This document shows positions 1 to 8,240 of a DNA stretch of 64,000 bases, piece by piece; position 1 is the first letter of the stretch; each line of letters opens with the position of its first letter. The notes beneath the pieces are model-generated. The model did not search any database. It had not been told where the DNA came from and saw only the letters and a program-made list of their open reading frames with translations. Made by a program: the position numbers and the translations under genes. Source of the DNA: JBHHUI01 sp965248775 (lineage in GTDB: Bacteria > Chloroflexota > Anaerolineae > Anaerolineales > JBHHUI01). The stretch lies in the NCBI GenBank assembly GCA_965248775.1, contig OZ252150.1, positions 1,984,001-2,048,000 on the forward strand. Reading direction: 5' to 3'.

Positions 1-2322
1 CCTCTCGGCGCGCGCGTTCGGGTGCGCGGTGAGATGGGCGCGTATCGCGGTTCGTTGCAGATAGTCCCGGGCATCGTGCCAGATGATGTGGAGATCATCG
101 CACCAGCCGCTACTGAGACGAATTGGGAACCAACGAATGTTTCCATTGGTACCGCGCTTAGTGATAATGAAACGCGACCCGGACGCCTGATCTCGGTTGA
201 AGGTGTTGCAACGCGTGCCGAGGAGTTTACTTACAGTTACGAGATTGATCTCACCAATGCCGAAGGCCAACTCATCACGCTCTATGTCGACAAGCTCACA
301 AATGCGAATATCGAGACCATTGAAGTCGGACGCATTTATCGAGCAGCTGGAATACTGGAAGGACGAGATGGAGTCTTGCACCTCTACCCGCGTTTGCAAG
401 CTGACCTTATTGAAGTCATTCCACTTGCGCTCATCCTGGAGACCGATGTCCCCAATGCAGTTTCCCCTGGCGAAACTTTTACAACAACACTAACTGCCTT
501 CAATCACACAGATGCAACACTAACGGGCTTTGAAATCCGTGCTGCTTTGCCGGAAGCTGGCGCGCAGTTGGTAAGTGTTTCCGAAACGGGAGTGGTGCTG
601 GACAATGAGCTGCTCTGGCAGATCGGCGAGCTGGCTGGTGAGGGTGAGAGCGTAGCTGTGAGCTTTGAGATGCAAGCAACTTCGGGTGCTGACCAGATCG
701 TCACCTCCGATTATTCTGTGACAGCCACCGAGTGGTTTGAGGCTGTCTCAGGCCAGCCATTGCGTACATTTGTTGGCACGGGCGTGCCCATCTGGGCGAT
801 CCAGGGCGCTGGATTTAGCTCGCCGTATGTCCGCGATCAGGTCACGACATCCGGCTTTGTGACTGGTATATTTACAGATTTAGGTGGCTTCTGGATTCAA
901 GAACTTGAGAGCGACGACGATCCTTTGACATCCAGCGGACTCTTCATCGCTATCGGAGAGAGCATTGTCGAGATCGCCATCGGCGACCACCTACAGGTCT
1001 CGGGAAAAGTGCGTGAACCCTCGCAACATACACAATTACAGATAGAGTCCGCTGAAGATATCAAAATACTCTCAACGGACGTGGCCCTACCGGAAGCAGT
1101 GGAACTTGATCCGCCCGTGGATGACAGCGCTTCTTTGGCGTACTACGAATCCTCGGAGGGCATGCTCGTACAGATTTCTGGCCAAGCGGTCGCAGTGTCT
1201 CCAACGACACGTTACGGTGAGTACGGGCTTGTGCTCCCAAGGCATGGGCTGGAACGAATCATGCGCGGCGATTCTGCCGGGATGGTGATCCTGGTCGATG
1301 ATGGTTCTTCAAGCGTGCACACCGACCGCACAACGCTCAAATACGTCGTCGCTAGCGGCGATACAGTTTCAAAGCTAGTTGGCCCACTCGCATATACATT
1401 TGGCCAATACAAAATTGAGCCAATCGATACGCCTGAAGTAATCAGCAGCGTCTCGGAATTGCCGTCCCTGCCGCCACTTGGTGCGGATGAATACAGCCTG
1501 ATGTCGTGGAATGTAGAGAACTTGTTCGACATTCTGGAGCCTCATCCATCCGATCCACCCCGCCCCAACCTGGCGGCCTATCGCTTATCTCTGACAAAGG
1601 TCGCGAACACGATCCTGGCCGCCGGCGCTCCGACTATTGTGGCATTGCAGGAGGTAGAGAATATCGGCATCCTGGAAGACCTGGCTACCCATGATCTGCT
1701 AGCTGAATATGCCTATGTACCGGCCTTGATTGAAGGGACAGACGGACGTGGAATTGATAACGGCTACCTGGTCCGGGGGGATCAGGCTACGATCCGCAAT
1801 GTTTCCCAACACGTCGCGCCTGAAGGATTAACGAGCCGGCCACCATTACTGATCGAAGTTGAGATCAATATAGGCGCCGAGTCGTTGACGGTTTTTGCGA
1901 CCAATAACCACTTCTCATCACTGGCAGGTGGCGAAGCGGCCACAGAACCCCGTCGCGCTGGACAGGCCGCCTGGAATGTGGCTGTTATAGAAGGCATACT
2001 CTCCGAAGAGCCGAATGCGAATGTCGTGGTGATGGGCGATCTAAATTCGTTCTATGAATCGTACCCTATCGACATTTTGCGCGACGACGGTCTTCGACAT
2101 GTGTTCGAAATCCTGCCAGCGCAAGAACGGTATACCTACATTTTTGAAGGAGTCTCGCAGGTGCTGGACCATATCCTGGTTACACCCAACATGATGGACA
2201 CGCTTCGTCGGGTGGAGATATTGCGCGTCAATGCCGACTTCCCAATGCCTGAACCTGGAGATGAATCGCCTAGGCGCAAATCAGACCATGATCCCGTGAT
2301 CGCAATCTTTGGCCTTGGGTAA
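1..2322 (+). CDS. ExeM/NucH-like extracellular endonuclease (5' end outside window)
   Basis: The frame is open from base 1, so the start lies upstream; 773 codons are visible. The first ~30 residues look like the end of an OB-fold (VRVRGEMGAYRG), followed by a second OB-like segment (about residues 50-140), a DUF11-like beta-sandwich (about 145-245), another OB-like domain (about 260-350), and a C-terminal endonuclease/exonuclease/phosphatase domain from about residue 500. Diagnostic motifs of that domain are MSWNVENLFD, ALQEVEN, VVVMGDLNSF, DHILVT and SDHDPVIAIF, which carry the Asn, Glu, Asp and His metal and catalytic residues. The family is secreted and degrades DNA or nucleotides. The stop is one base from the convergent DHH gene. 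Confidence 0.85.
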   Translation, partial: PLGARVRVRGEMGAYRGSLQIVPGIVPDDVEIIAPAATETNWEPTNVSIGTALSDNETRPGRLISVEGVATRAEEFTYSYEIDLTNAEGQLITLYVDKLTNANIETIEVGRIYRAAGILEGRDGVLHLYPRLQADLIEVIPLALILETDVPNAVSPGETFTTTLTAFNHTDATLTGFEIRAALPEAGAQLVSVSETGVVLDNELLWQIGELAGEGESVAVSFEMQATSGADQIVTSDYSVTATEWFEAVSGQPLRTFVGTGVPIWAIQGAGFSSPYVRDQVTTSGFVTGIFTDLGGFWIQELESDDDPLTSSGLFIAIGESIVEIAIGDHLQVSGKVREPSQHTQLQIESAEDIKILSTDVALPEAVELDPPVDDSASLAYYESSEGMLVQISGQAVAVSPTTRYGEYGLVLPRHGLERIMRGDSAGMVILVDDGSSSVHTDRTTLKYVVASGDTVSKLVGPLAYTFGQYKIEPIDTPEVISSVSELPSLPPLGADEYSLMSWNVENLFDILEPHPSDPPRPNLAAYRLSLTKVANTILAAGAPTIVALQEVENIGILEDLATHDLLAEYAYVPALIEGTDGRGIDNGYLVRGDQATIRNVSQHVAPEGLTSRPPLLIEVEINIGAESLTVFATNNHFSSLAGGEAATEPRRAGQAAWNVAVIEGILSEEPNANVVVMGDLNSFYESYPIDILRDDGLRHVFEILPAQERYTYIFEGVSQVLDHILVTPNMMDTLRRVEILRVNADFPMPEPGDESPRRKSDHDPVIAIFGLG

Positions 2323-2323
2323 T

Positions 2324-3334
2324 TCAGCATCTCGATGTTTTAAATTTTGGTTGCTCAGTTTCAATTGCGACGCAAACTACGTTAATGGTTTCCGCGAGCA
2401 ACCGATCAACCGGGATCGGCGCGATCAAGCGTCCGAAAATACGTGTCCCCCAATGATGGCCGCCACCTATCATCTTGCTTAGTCGTACAAGAATTTGGTG
2501 GACATCGAGGCGCATCCGATCGGCATGCACCATATCGGTCTCAACCATCACCATCGCCTCGCCATTCTTCTCAAATGCAACAATGCGGATATCCGCTCCC
2601 AGCCGTACCAAGGCCACACTGACAGCAAAACCATTGTCGTGATTGTTCGTTATCGCTGCAATGATTGCTAGTCCACCGGCATCAAACTCGCGAGCCGATT
2701 GAATGGCCTTTAAGGTCGCTTTTCTTCGTACCGCACTCCGTGATTCGCCATCGATGGCGGCATAGACATCTTCCAATGTCAGCCCGGTGTGCTCCATAAT
2801 GTCACCCACTCGGCGCAATGCTGCGGGTGGTGCAATGCTGAGCCAGACGGTGTCGGTGAGGATGCCAGCCAACAATGCGAGTCCAGCGGGTCGACTTATG
2901 GGAAAATCTACAGCGAGGAGCAAATCCCAAACGAGCGCACAGGTTGCTTCCAACGGCTCAACAAATGCAAACAGCGCTTTCGGAACAAGAGTGTTTTCGA
3001 AATGGGTAAACCGGACTCCGCCACCAACATGATGATCAATTATTGAGTATTCGGCAGGCAGCCTTCCGCCAACGAGTTCTTCATTAGGTGTATCAACCAG
3101 GATCACGTGACCGAAAGCATTTACTTGAGGAAAGCGCTCAATTATCACGCCCAAAGACTCCACGAGATCAAGTGCACTAGTCTTAAGGCCGCCATTCACA
3201 CCAAGTGTCCCGGGCAAATGAGTACTCAATGCAAAGGCAGCCCCCAATGCATCACAATCAGCATCGCGATGCATCAGGTAAAGCATTTGCTTGTCCTGCA
3301 TCTGCCGAAGGAATCTCTTAAATTCACTTTTCAT
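2324..3334 (-). CDS. DHH-family phosphoesterase (NrnA-like oligoribonuclease/pAp phosphatase)
   Basis: The DHH domain shows MHRDADCDALGAA near the N terminus, VDTPNEE, and the signature IIDHHVGG. The C-terminal DHHA1 domain ends with GGGHHWGTRIFG. These residues bind two Mn ions in the RecJ/NrnA superfamily, which hydrolyses short oligonucleotides, pAp or cyclic dinucleotides; the exact substrate cannot be read from the sequence. The frame stays open to 3457, which would touch the divergent permease gene. I prefer the Met at 3334 (MKSEFKRF) because it leaves about 120 bp for two promoters and removes a non-conserved 41-residue extension. Confidence 0.8.
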   Translation of the reverse strand: MKSEFKRFLRQMQDKQMLYLMHRDADCDALGAAFALSTHLPGTLGVNGGLKTSALDLVESLGVIIERFPQVNAFGHVILVDTPNEELVGGRLPAEYSIIDHHVGGGVRFTHFENTLVPKALFAFVEPLEATCALVWDLLLAVDFPISRPAGLALLAGILTDTVWLSIAPPAALRRVGDIMEHTGLTLEDVYAAIDGESRSAVRRKATLKAIQSAREFDAGGLAIIAAITNNHDNGFAVSVALVRLGADIRIVAFEKNGEAMVMVETDMVHADRMRLDVHQILVRLSKMIGGGHHWGTRIFGRLIAPIPVDRLLAETINVVCVAIETEQPKFKTSRC

Positions 3335-3457
3335 AAGTTTGCGCAGTTTAACATATGCTCGCGTGAAATAGCTCCTACCGAAGCGTGCCTTTTTACGGTA
3401 TATTAGGAGCGGTCTCAGGGAGTCTTCAACCGCAAAGTTATGTAATTCCCGAACCAA

Positions 3458-5155
3458 ATGACTTCATCTGCTCAACAACTCCAGCCTCAAATTAAGTCCA
3501 CAACAATTCCCTTCCTGGCCGGACGACGCGGCCGGATCCTGCGGGAAAATTTAACCGCCTACATTATGATCATCCCTGCGGTGGGTTTGATCTTAACCTT
3601 TGCGCTTTTCCCGGTCGCCTTCGCGGTATTTGTGAGTATGCACAGATGGCGTATCAAGATGGGCGATTTTTCCGGCTTTGATAATTACGTCCGCGCTGTC
3701 GACAATCTTGCCTATGTCACCTTCCTGGGAATTGCGCTCGGTGCTGCGGTGGGAACCTTCATTTTCGTGCGCCGGCTGCTACGCACAGCCCGCGAAGCGC
3801 AGGAGCAACCCTGGCTATTTTTGATCCCAGGCGCTGCGCTTGCTGCTGGCATAATTCAACTTATCCGCTGGGCTGTTGCCCTCACGCCGGAATTGCTAGG
3901 GGTAGCAGACAAAATTGTTGGGCTGGAAAAAACCCGCGAACTCTTCCAGCAATTGCTCGGCGAGGCCTTCCGGGCAGCTGCAGTCTGGCAGCTGATGACG
4001 AGCGCAATCATATTCTTGCTGGCCGACACGATCCTCGCAGTTGTTGTCAATCGCAGGCAGAACAGCGAGAACGGCAGCACTTTCATATTGCTGGCTATGA
4101 CAATTGGGATTTTAATCGCAACGGCAATATTGATGGGTTCTTTTACAATCAGAGAAATGATGGTTGCTGTGGCGGAAATTCTCGCGGAGGGTGAGACACC
4201 TCTCATCTGGGCGCAGACGCTCTCCATCAGTGCGGGATTCGCATTGCTTGTCGCCGCCTGGTTTTTATGGAGCAGCGCCGAGCGCGATGATGCTTTTGTC
4301 TACTTGTTCCTGCGCCTACTCGGAGCCATAAGCCTGCTCATCGGCGGATGGATTCTTATTGGCGAACTCCCGCTTGTCATTGGTGCCGGCGATGAGGACG
4401 TATGGGAAGGACTACGCGTCACGGCCTGGTATTCGTTTACGACAGTGCCACTCCAACTCTCCCTCGGCCTTTTGCTGGCTGTTTTGCTGTACCAGAATTT
4501 GCGGGGAAAAGATTTTTTCCGGATTGTCTTCTTCTTACCCTATGTAACACCTGCCGTCGCAAGCGCAGGCGTTTTCCGAGTCATGTTTTCAAACCGACCA
4601 GCTGCACCGGTTAACCAGTTATTCGCAATTTTTGGTCGTGAAAGGCAGGATTGGCTATTGGAACCGGAAGGTGTCTTCCGTCTGCTTACGAACGCGCTTG
4701 GTATCGATGCTCCAAGTTGGTTCAACGGCCCTAGTCTCGCACTGGTGGTCATTATCATTTATAACACCTGGGTATTCACCGGTTATTATGCGGTAATCTA
4801 TATGGCCGGCCTGGGAAATATCCCTAAAGAAACGGAAGATGCAGCCAGTATTGATGGTGCCGGTGCATGGCAAGTTTTCCGCTACATTACATTCCCGCTT
4901 CTTTCGCCGACGACGTACTTCCTTTCTTTGCTCGGGATTATCGGCACATTTAAAGCCTTCAACCATGTTTGGGTCATGCGAAACCCGGCCGCACTTGGCA
5001 CAACAGACACATTTAGTATTGTCATCTATACAGAGTTCTTTGAAAAATCAAGATTCGGGTACGCTTCTGCGCTGGCATTTGTACTCTTCGGGGTAATTCT
5101 CGCCCTGACTCTCGTCAATAACCGAATTCAGGGATCAAAGGTGTTCTATGGCTGA
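3458..5155 (+). CDS. Carbohydrate ABC transporter permease (MalF/UgpA type)
   Basis: Polytopic inner-membrane protein of 565 residues with more transmembrane segments than the usual ~300-residue UgpA type, giving it MalF-like size. The C-terminal part carries the EAA-loop signature contacting the ATPase (EDAASIDGAGAWQVFRYITF), and the segment RIVFFLPYVTPAVASAG is typical of binding-protein-dependent sugar permeases. It overlaps the next permease by 8 bp (ATGGCTGA), so the two were translated as a pair. The partner permease and binding protein are both broken in this window, and no ATPase is present, so the transporter is probably not functional as assembled here. Start chosen as the first ATG; no strong Shine-Dalgarno is visible. 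Confidence 0.85.
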   Translation: MTSSAQQLQPQIKSTTIPFLAGRRGRILRENLTAYIMIIPAVGLILTFALFPVAFAVFVSMHRWRIKMGDFSGFDNYVRAVDNLAYVTFLGIALGAAVGTFIFVRRLLRTAREAQEQPWLFLIPGAALAAGIIQLIRWAVALTPELLGVADKIVGLEKTRELFQQLLGEAFRAAAVWQLMTSAIIFLLADTILAVVVNRRQNSENGSTFILLAMTIGILIATAILMGSFTIREMMVAVAEILAEGETPLIWAQTLSISAGFALLVAAWFLWSSAERDDAFVYLFLRLLGAISLLIGGWILIGELPLVIGAGDEDVWEGLRVTAWYSFTTVPLQLSLGLLLAVLLYQNLRGKDFFRIVFFLPYVTPAVASAGVFRVMFSNRPAAPVNQLFAIFGRERQDWLLEPEGVFRLLTNALGIDAPSWFNGPSLALVVIIIYNTWVFTGYYAVIYMAGLGNIPKETEDAASIDGAGAWQVFRYITFPLLSPTTYFLSLLGIIGTFKAFNHVWVMRNPAALGTTDTFSIVIYTEFFEKSRFGYASALAFVLFGVILALTLVNNRIQGSKVFYG

Positions 5156-5450
5156 CGCAGTCGAGGCTCTCCCTCTCCAATCAACGAGCCAGCGACTGAG
5201 CGAAGCAATCGACGTCCATAGCCCGCGCCGAGGCCGACGCGTCAAACCAGCCCGCATATTGCTTTATATCCTTCTGGGCATTGGCACTCTGATCGCTGTG
5301 TTCCCATTCTTCTGGATGGTGATGGCCTCCTTCATGACCATTGGCGAAGCAACCTCTGGGAATCTTTTCCCTTCCTCCCCGCAATGGGACAATTACCAAC
5401 AGGCCTGGATTGAGGGCAATCTGGGTGAGTACTTTGTCAATAGCATTTGG
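5148..5450 (+). pseudogene. Carbohydrate ABC permease (MalG/UgpE type), 5' part, cut by inversion
   Basis: About 101 codons give the N terminus of the second sugar permease, with one membrane segment (LLYILLGIGTLIAVFPFFWM) and the start of the permease domain ending YFVNSIW. After base ~5450 the frame runs into unrelated sequence. The missing remainder is found at 9470-10090 on the minus strand, starting ITTITLVGL. Joining the two gives a normal ~307-residue MalG-type protein with continuous homology (NSIW-ITTITLVGL). The gene was therefore split by inversion of the ~4.64-kb segment between the halves. The 140-codon frame continuing to 5570 is a chimera without meaning. Confidence 0.85.
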
Positions 5451-6225
5451 ACGCCGTATCCCCGGTGTGCTGCCTGTCGGTGGTGTGCATTCTCCAATTG
5501 CCATTGTGCGTATGGCTGTGGATGGTGCCTATGGTGCGAAAGAATGGCGAGAGGGGAAAGACGGCGATGAAGCTGCGTATCGTACGGAACGCCTGACGCG
5601 TTCAACTTGTCACGCAGTCGCAGAATTTTCTTTCCAGCATGCAGAGAAAGTTGGCGCAAAGATATTTGGCGGACCGAAGTATACGGTTAGCCCGGTTTAC
5701 GAGGGCATGTTCAAAGAGGAGTTGGATGCGGCGAGTGAGCGTCATCCCAATGTGGCCTACGAGCCCCAGCTGATCGATGCCACTCTGGCATTGCTGCTGG
5801 CGACCTCGGGGGAAGGTCTTGTAATCCCAACCCTCAATCGCGATGGCGACCTATTATCGGATTTGGTGCTGAAGATGTTCGGCACCCTCGCTGCCTCAGA
5901 GTCGATGGTGCTGAGTTTTGATGAGAGTCTCGAAAATGTACGTGTGGTGATGGCCGAAGCGCCGCACGGAACGGCGCCTGGCCTGGAAGGGCGCGACGTT
6001 GCCAATCCGATGGCGATGATCCTCGCCTGTGCCGGGCTTCTAACTTATGTTGGGACCAACGAGGCCGCACAGGCCGCCCGAGCAATTTACGAAGCGGTTT
6101 TCGAAGCAGTCTTCGATGGCGTCAAAACTGCGGATGTGGGCGGCCACGCCACGACAACTGAGTTTACAAACGAGGTGATCCGCCGGGTGAAGTCCAAACT
6201 GGAAGTCTGGAGTTCACTGTCATAA
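5451..6225 (+). pseudogene. Isocitrate/isopropylmalate-family dehydrogenase, 3' part, cut by inversion
   Basis: Beginning GRRIPGVLPVGGVHSP, this encodes the C-terminal ~255 residues of a beta-decarboxylating dehydrogenase: substrate-binding YRTER, the metal-binding segment LIDATLALLL, ALNRDGD-like TLNRDGDLLSDL, and the NAD(P)-contact motif APHGTAPGLEGRDVANPMAM. The N-terminal piece (DGDQTG...EAKVILR) sits on the opposite strand at 10091-10404. Together they make a ~360-residue enzyme oxidising isocitrate or a related 2-hydroxy-acid. The frame happens to stay open back to 5341 through permease sequence, so a gene finder would call a false 294-residue protein starting there. Confidence 0.85.
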
Positions 6226-6226
6226 T

Positions 6227-6544
6227 CTAGCCCTGACTCATCTCATCTGTTGAGGCCACCAGATCGTAGTGCGTGAATTCGACCTGCTCTACATTTTTCG
6301 GGTAGATCGTCTCAGTAAACCGCTTTACCCACTCGGTTGTGCGATGATAGGCATGCGCTGACTCGTCCTCAAAAATGAAGTAGGTCATATACGTCGCGTC
6401 CGTGTCAGTTTGCTTGAGACCAGTGTAGAGGCGTGTGCCGGGCTCGTTCTCGCGGACTACCGAAACAAAGTCCCGAATTGCAGCTTCAACCGCTGGCGTG
6501 GATTCCGGCTTCGCGCGCCAGCGGGCTGTCATGAAAATTGCCAT
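6227..6544 (-). CDS. Antibiotic biosynthesis monooxygenase (ABM/YgiN-like) domain protein
   Basis: A 105-residue ferredoxin-fold dimer of the ABM type. The pattern RWRAKPESTPAVEAAIRDF, followed by EPGTRLYTGLKQ, the strand TYMTYFIFEDESAHAYH and FTETIYPKN, matches quinol-monooxygenase-like proteins. Members act on small aromatic or quinone substrates or have unknown roles; the substrate cannot be inferred. It ends with TAG one base from the convergent dehydrogenase fragment and lies downstream of two AHSA1-like genes on the same strand, so it may be the last gene of the ArsR-controlled operon. Confidence 0.7.
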   Translation of the reverse strand: MAIFMTARWRAKPESTPAVEAAIRDFVSVVRENEPGTRLYTGLKQTDTDATYMTYFIFEDESAHAYHRTTEWVKRFTETIYPKNVEQVEFTHYDLVASTDEMSQG

Positions 6545-6571
6545 GAACGAAGTGAACGCAGTAAATTCGGT

Positions 6572-7047
6572 TCAGGCTGCAACGACGATTTGCTTCAATT
6601 GTTCGACGCGCCCATCTGCACCCTGCTCAAGATAACCTTTCAGGTTATGCAGATAGAACATCCACGGTTGGGCGTGCTTTTCGATCATCTCTGCATTTTT
6701 ATCACCGAAGTTCCAGCCGGAGTGCACCAGGTGGACGGTTGTTTCCTCACCATTGGCGCTCAAATCGACCACAACTTGCGTTAAGTTCTCCGGGTCTTCG
6801 CTGGCCTCCATGTATACGCAAGGCGCTCATCCGTAACCACATCCGTGTATTTGCCTGCCTGGGCACCGTTCTGGGAGGCATCTTCCCATTCCCACTCATA
6901 GCGGAACGCGCCCCCGGTCTTGGGGTCAGATTCGACTTTCGTCGGAAACCAGCGCATCAACTCAGATGCTTGTGTCAACGCTTCAAATACATCGGGGCGG
7001 GAGGCCTTTATCGTTACAGATTGATCTATTACATTGTTTTCAGACAT
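6572..7047 (-). pseudogene. SRPBCC (AHSA1-like) protein with single-base frameshift
   Basis: Starts MSENNVIDQSVTIKASRPDVFEA-like (a helix-grip START/SRPBCC domain). The first frame runs through DERLAYTW and then degenerates. The rest of the domain continues in another frame from about 6811: ASEDPENLTQVVVDLSANG, then LVHSGW and a C-terminal helix. Restoring one A in the AGG run at about 6808 would read YTWKASEDPEN without a break. Either a recent 1-bp deletion or a sequencing error. The family binds small hydrophobic ligands; AHSA1-like members are often paired with ArsR regulators, as here. An ATG 33 bp into the second frame could start only a fragment. Confidence 0.75.
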
Positions 7048-7074
7048 TTTATTCTCCTTGTTAATAATGTTTTT

Positions 7075-7527
7075 TTACTTTGCCAACAAAACTTCCAATT
7101 GATTAATGCAACCTTCCCATCCTTCACCGTGCTGGTCACTTGTTTCCTTATCCAAAAATTGCTCATGTGTCAGATGGATTTCAGTCTCATTTCCATGCGC
7201 TATAAACTTTACCGTGACCAGCGTATCTGGAACTTCGCTGGGAGAGTGTTCCCAGCGCCAGGTATAGATTAATTTGCTTGGAGATTCGATCTCCTTAAAT
7301 TCTCCGGTGACGATGAGGTCTTCTCCATCCGGCGACTTCATGCCAAGCCGATATCTGCCCTGTGGTCGAAGATCGACTTCTGCAACACCTGGCGTGAATT
7401 CGGCTGCAACGGCCCACCATTGGACAAGCAATTCAGGCTCCGTCCAGGCGGCGAACACCTTATCTCGGGAGGCTTTCAGCCGTCGTCGAATAGCTAATGA
7501 TTCTTGTTCAGTTGTGATTACTTCCAT
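7075..7527 (-). CDS. SRPBCC / AHSA1-domain protein
   Basis: 150 residues with the typical AHSA1 order: an N-terminal strand, then LKASRDKVFAAWTEPELLVQWW, GRYRLGMKSPDGE, GEFKEIESPSKLIYTWRW, TLVTVKF, ETEIHLTHEQF and a C-terminal helix after GEGWEGCINQLE. The fold forms a ligand cavity; no catalytic activity is known for most members. The start overlaps the end of the ArsR gene by 20 bp, so the two are translationally coupled. The 3' neighbour is a second, frameshifted AHSA1-like gene 27 bp away. Confidence 0.85.
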   Translation of the reverse strand: MEVITTEQESLAIRRRLKASRDKVFAAWTEPELLVQWWAVAAEFTPGVAEVDLRPQGRYRLGMKSPDGEDLIVTGEFKEIESPSKLIYTWRWEHSPSEVPDTLVTVKFIAHGNETEIHLTHEQFLDKETSDQHGEGWEGCINQLEVLLAK

Positions 7528-7873
7528 TCATTGCTCCTTTTTCTTCGTCTTCTGATTCTAAAAAATCGGCGAGGGCATCCAACTGACCCTCCCAGAATTG
7601 GCGATAATTTTCTAGCCAATCGGCTGCATCTTGAAGCGGATCACTACCCAATTGACAGTAATGCACGCGGCCAACCTTTCTGCGTATGAGCAACCCAGCG
7701 TTTTCGAGTATGCGGATGTGCCTGGAGACCGCCGGGAGTGAAATATTGAAAGGGGAGGCCAACTCCCCAATGGTGGCTTCGCCCGTCGAGAGTTGCTCGA
7801 TGATTGCTCTGCGCGTGGGGTCTGAGAGGGCGCCGAATGTTGTATTCAACTCGACTGGCGAATAGTTAACCAT
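7508..7873 (-). CDS. ArsR-family winged-helix transcriptional regulator
   Basis: 121 residues. FGALSDPTRRAIIEQLSTGEATIGELA is the classic ArsR opening, and NISLPAVSRHIRILENAGL the recognition helix; RRKVGRVHYCQLG forms the wing. No metal-binding Cys pair is visible, which places it with the SdpR/AHSA1-associated branch rather than the arsenic or zinc sensors. It leads the operon with the downstream AHSA1 genes. Its ATG lies inside a 24-bp perfect palindrome (7862-7885), suggesting autorepression. The predicted transcription start almost coincides with the ATG, so the mRNA may be leaderless. Confidence 0.88.
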   Translation of the reverse strand: MVNYSPVELNTTFGALSDPTRRAIIEQLSTGEATIGELASPFNISLPAVSRHIRILENAGLLIRRKVGRVHYCQLGSDPLQDAADWLENYRQFWEGQLDALADFLESEDEEKGAMNGSNHN

Positions 7874-7885
7874 ATGGTTAACTAT
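7862..7885. promoter_or_regulatory. 24-bp perfect palindrome, candidate ArsR operator
   Basis: The palindrome is centred on CATATG, with arms containing TAGTTAAC / GTTAACTA. It covers the predicted -10 box and the start codon of the ArsR gene. Position and symmetry fit binding by a homodimeric winged-helix repressor; binding itself is inferred. Confidence 0.55.
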
Positions 7886-7909
7886 ATATCATTTTTCAAG
7901 TTTTGTCTA
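7881..7909 (-). promoter_or_regulatory. sigma-70-type promoter of the ArsR/AHSA1 operon
   Basis: On the minus strand TAGACA (7904-7909) and TATAGT (7881-7886) are separated by exactly 17 bp. The predicted start at about 7874 abuts the ATG at 7873. The -10 box lies in the flank of the palindrome, so a bound repressor would block polymerase. Confidence 0.5.
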
Positions 7910-7925
7910 GCAGGAGATTATTAGG

Positions 7926-8077
7926 GGGAGCATTTCACTTTGGGGGCAGCTTTTCACATTGGCAAGAATTGGTACACGGATATCACGGATTTGCACGGAA
8001 AAAACGGACAGAATCCGCGATACCCGTGAAAATCCGTGTACGGGTCTCGTATCTCGCCCCCAAACTGAAATGCTCCC
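7926..8077. mobile_element. MITE-like element, 152 bp, with 22-bp TIRs and 9-bp target duplication
   Basis: Terminal inverted repeats at 7926-7947 and 8056-8077 begin GGGAGCATTTCA and match at 21 of 22 positions. They are bracketed by perfect direct repeats ATTATTAGG at 7917-7925 and 8078-8086. The interior has no coding frame and contains a second imperfect inverted repeat of CACGGAT-type units. The structure is that of a non-autonomous transposon; the mobilising transposase family is not identifiable here. Confidence 0.8.
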
Positions 8078-8130
8078 ATTATTAGGTTTCTGGCACTTGC
8101 CAAAGGGTTCTTCCAACATTCAGACAAAAT

Positions 8131-8224
8131 ATCAGTAGATCATGAAAGCTCCGCCTGGATTTGTAATCCGGGCGGGGATCGGGGGATTGCAAATCCCCCT
8201 GAGCGGTTTCCTTGATCTACTGAT
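8131..8224. repeat. 94-bp palindromic element with nested hairpins
   Basis: Outer arms ATCAGTAGATCA (8131-8142) and TGATCTACTGAT (8213-8224) are perfect complements. Inside are two further hairpins: GGATTTGTAATCC within a GC-rich stem (8156-8168) and GGGGGATTGCAAATCCCCC (8181-8199). No open frame. Probably a dispersed REP/MITE-type repeat; its copy number cannot be judged from this window, where I see it once. Confidence 0.6.
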
Positions 8225-8240
8225 TTTTCATATTTTCTTG

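Noticed and set aside
5341..6225. Open frame of 294 codons read as one protein
   Set aside because: Its first ~37 codons are permease DNA in the wrong frame; only the part after 5451 is coding. It is a chimera made by the inversion.
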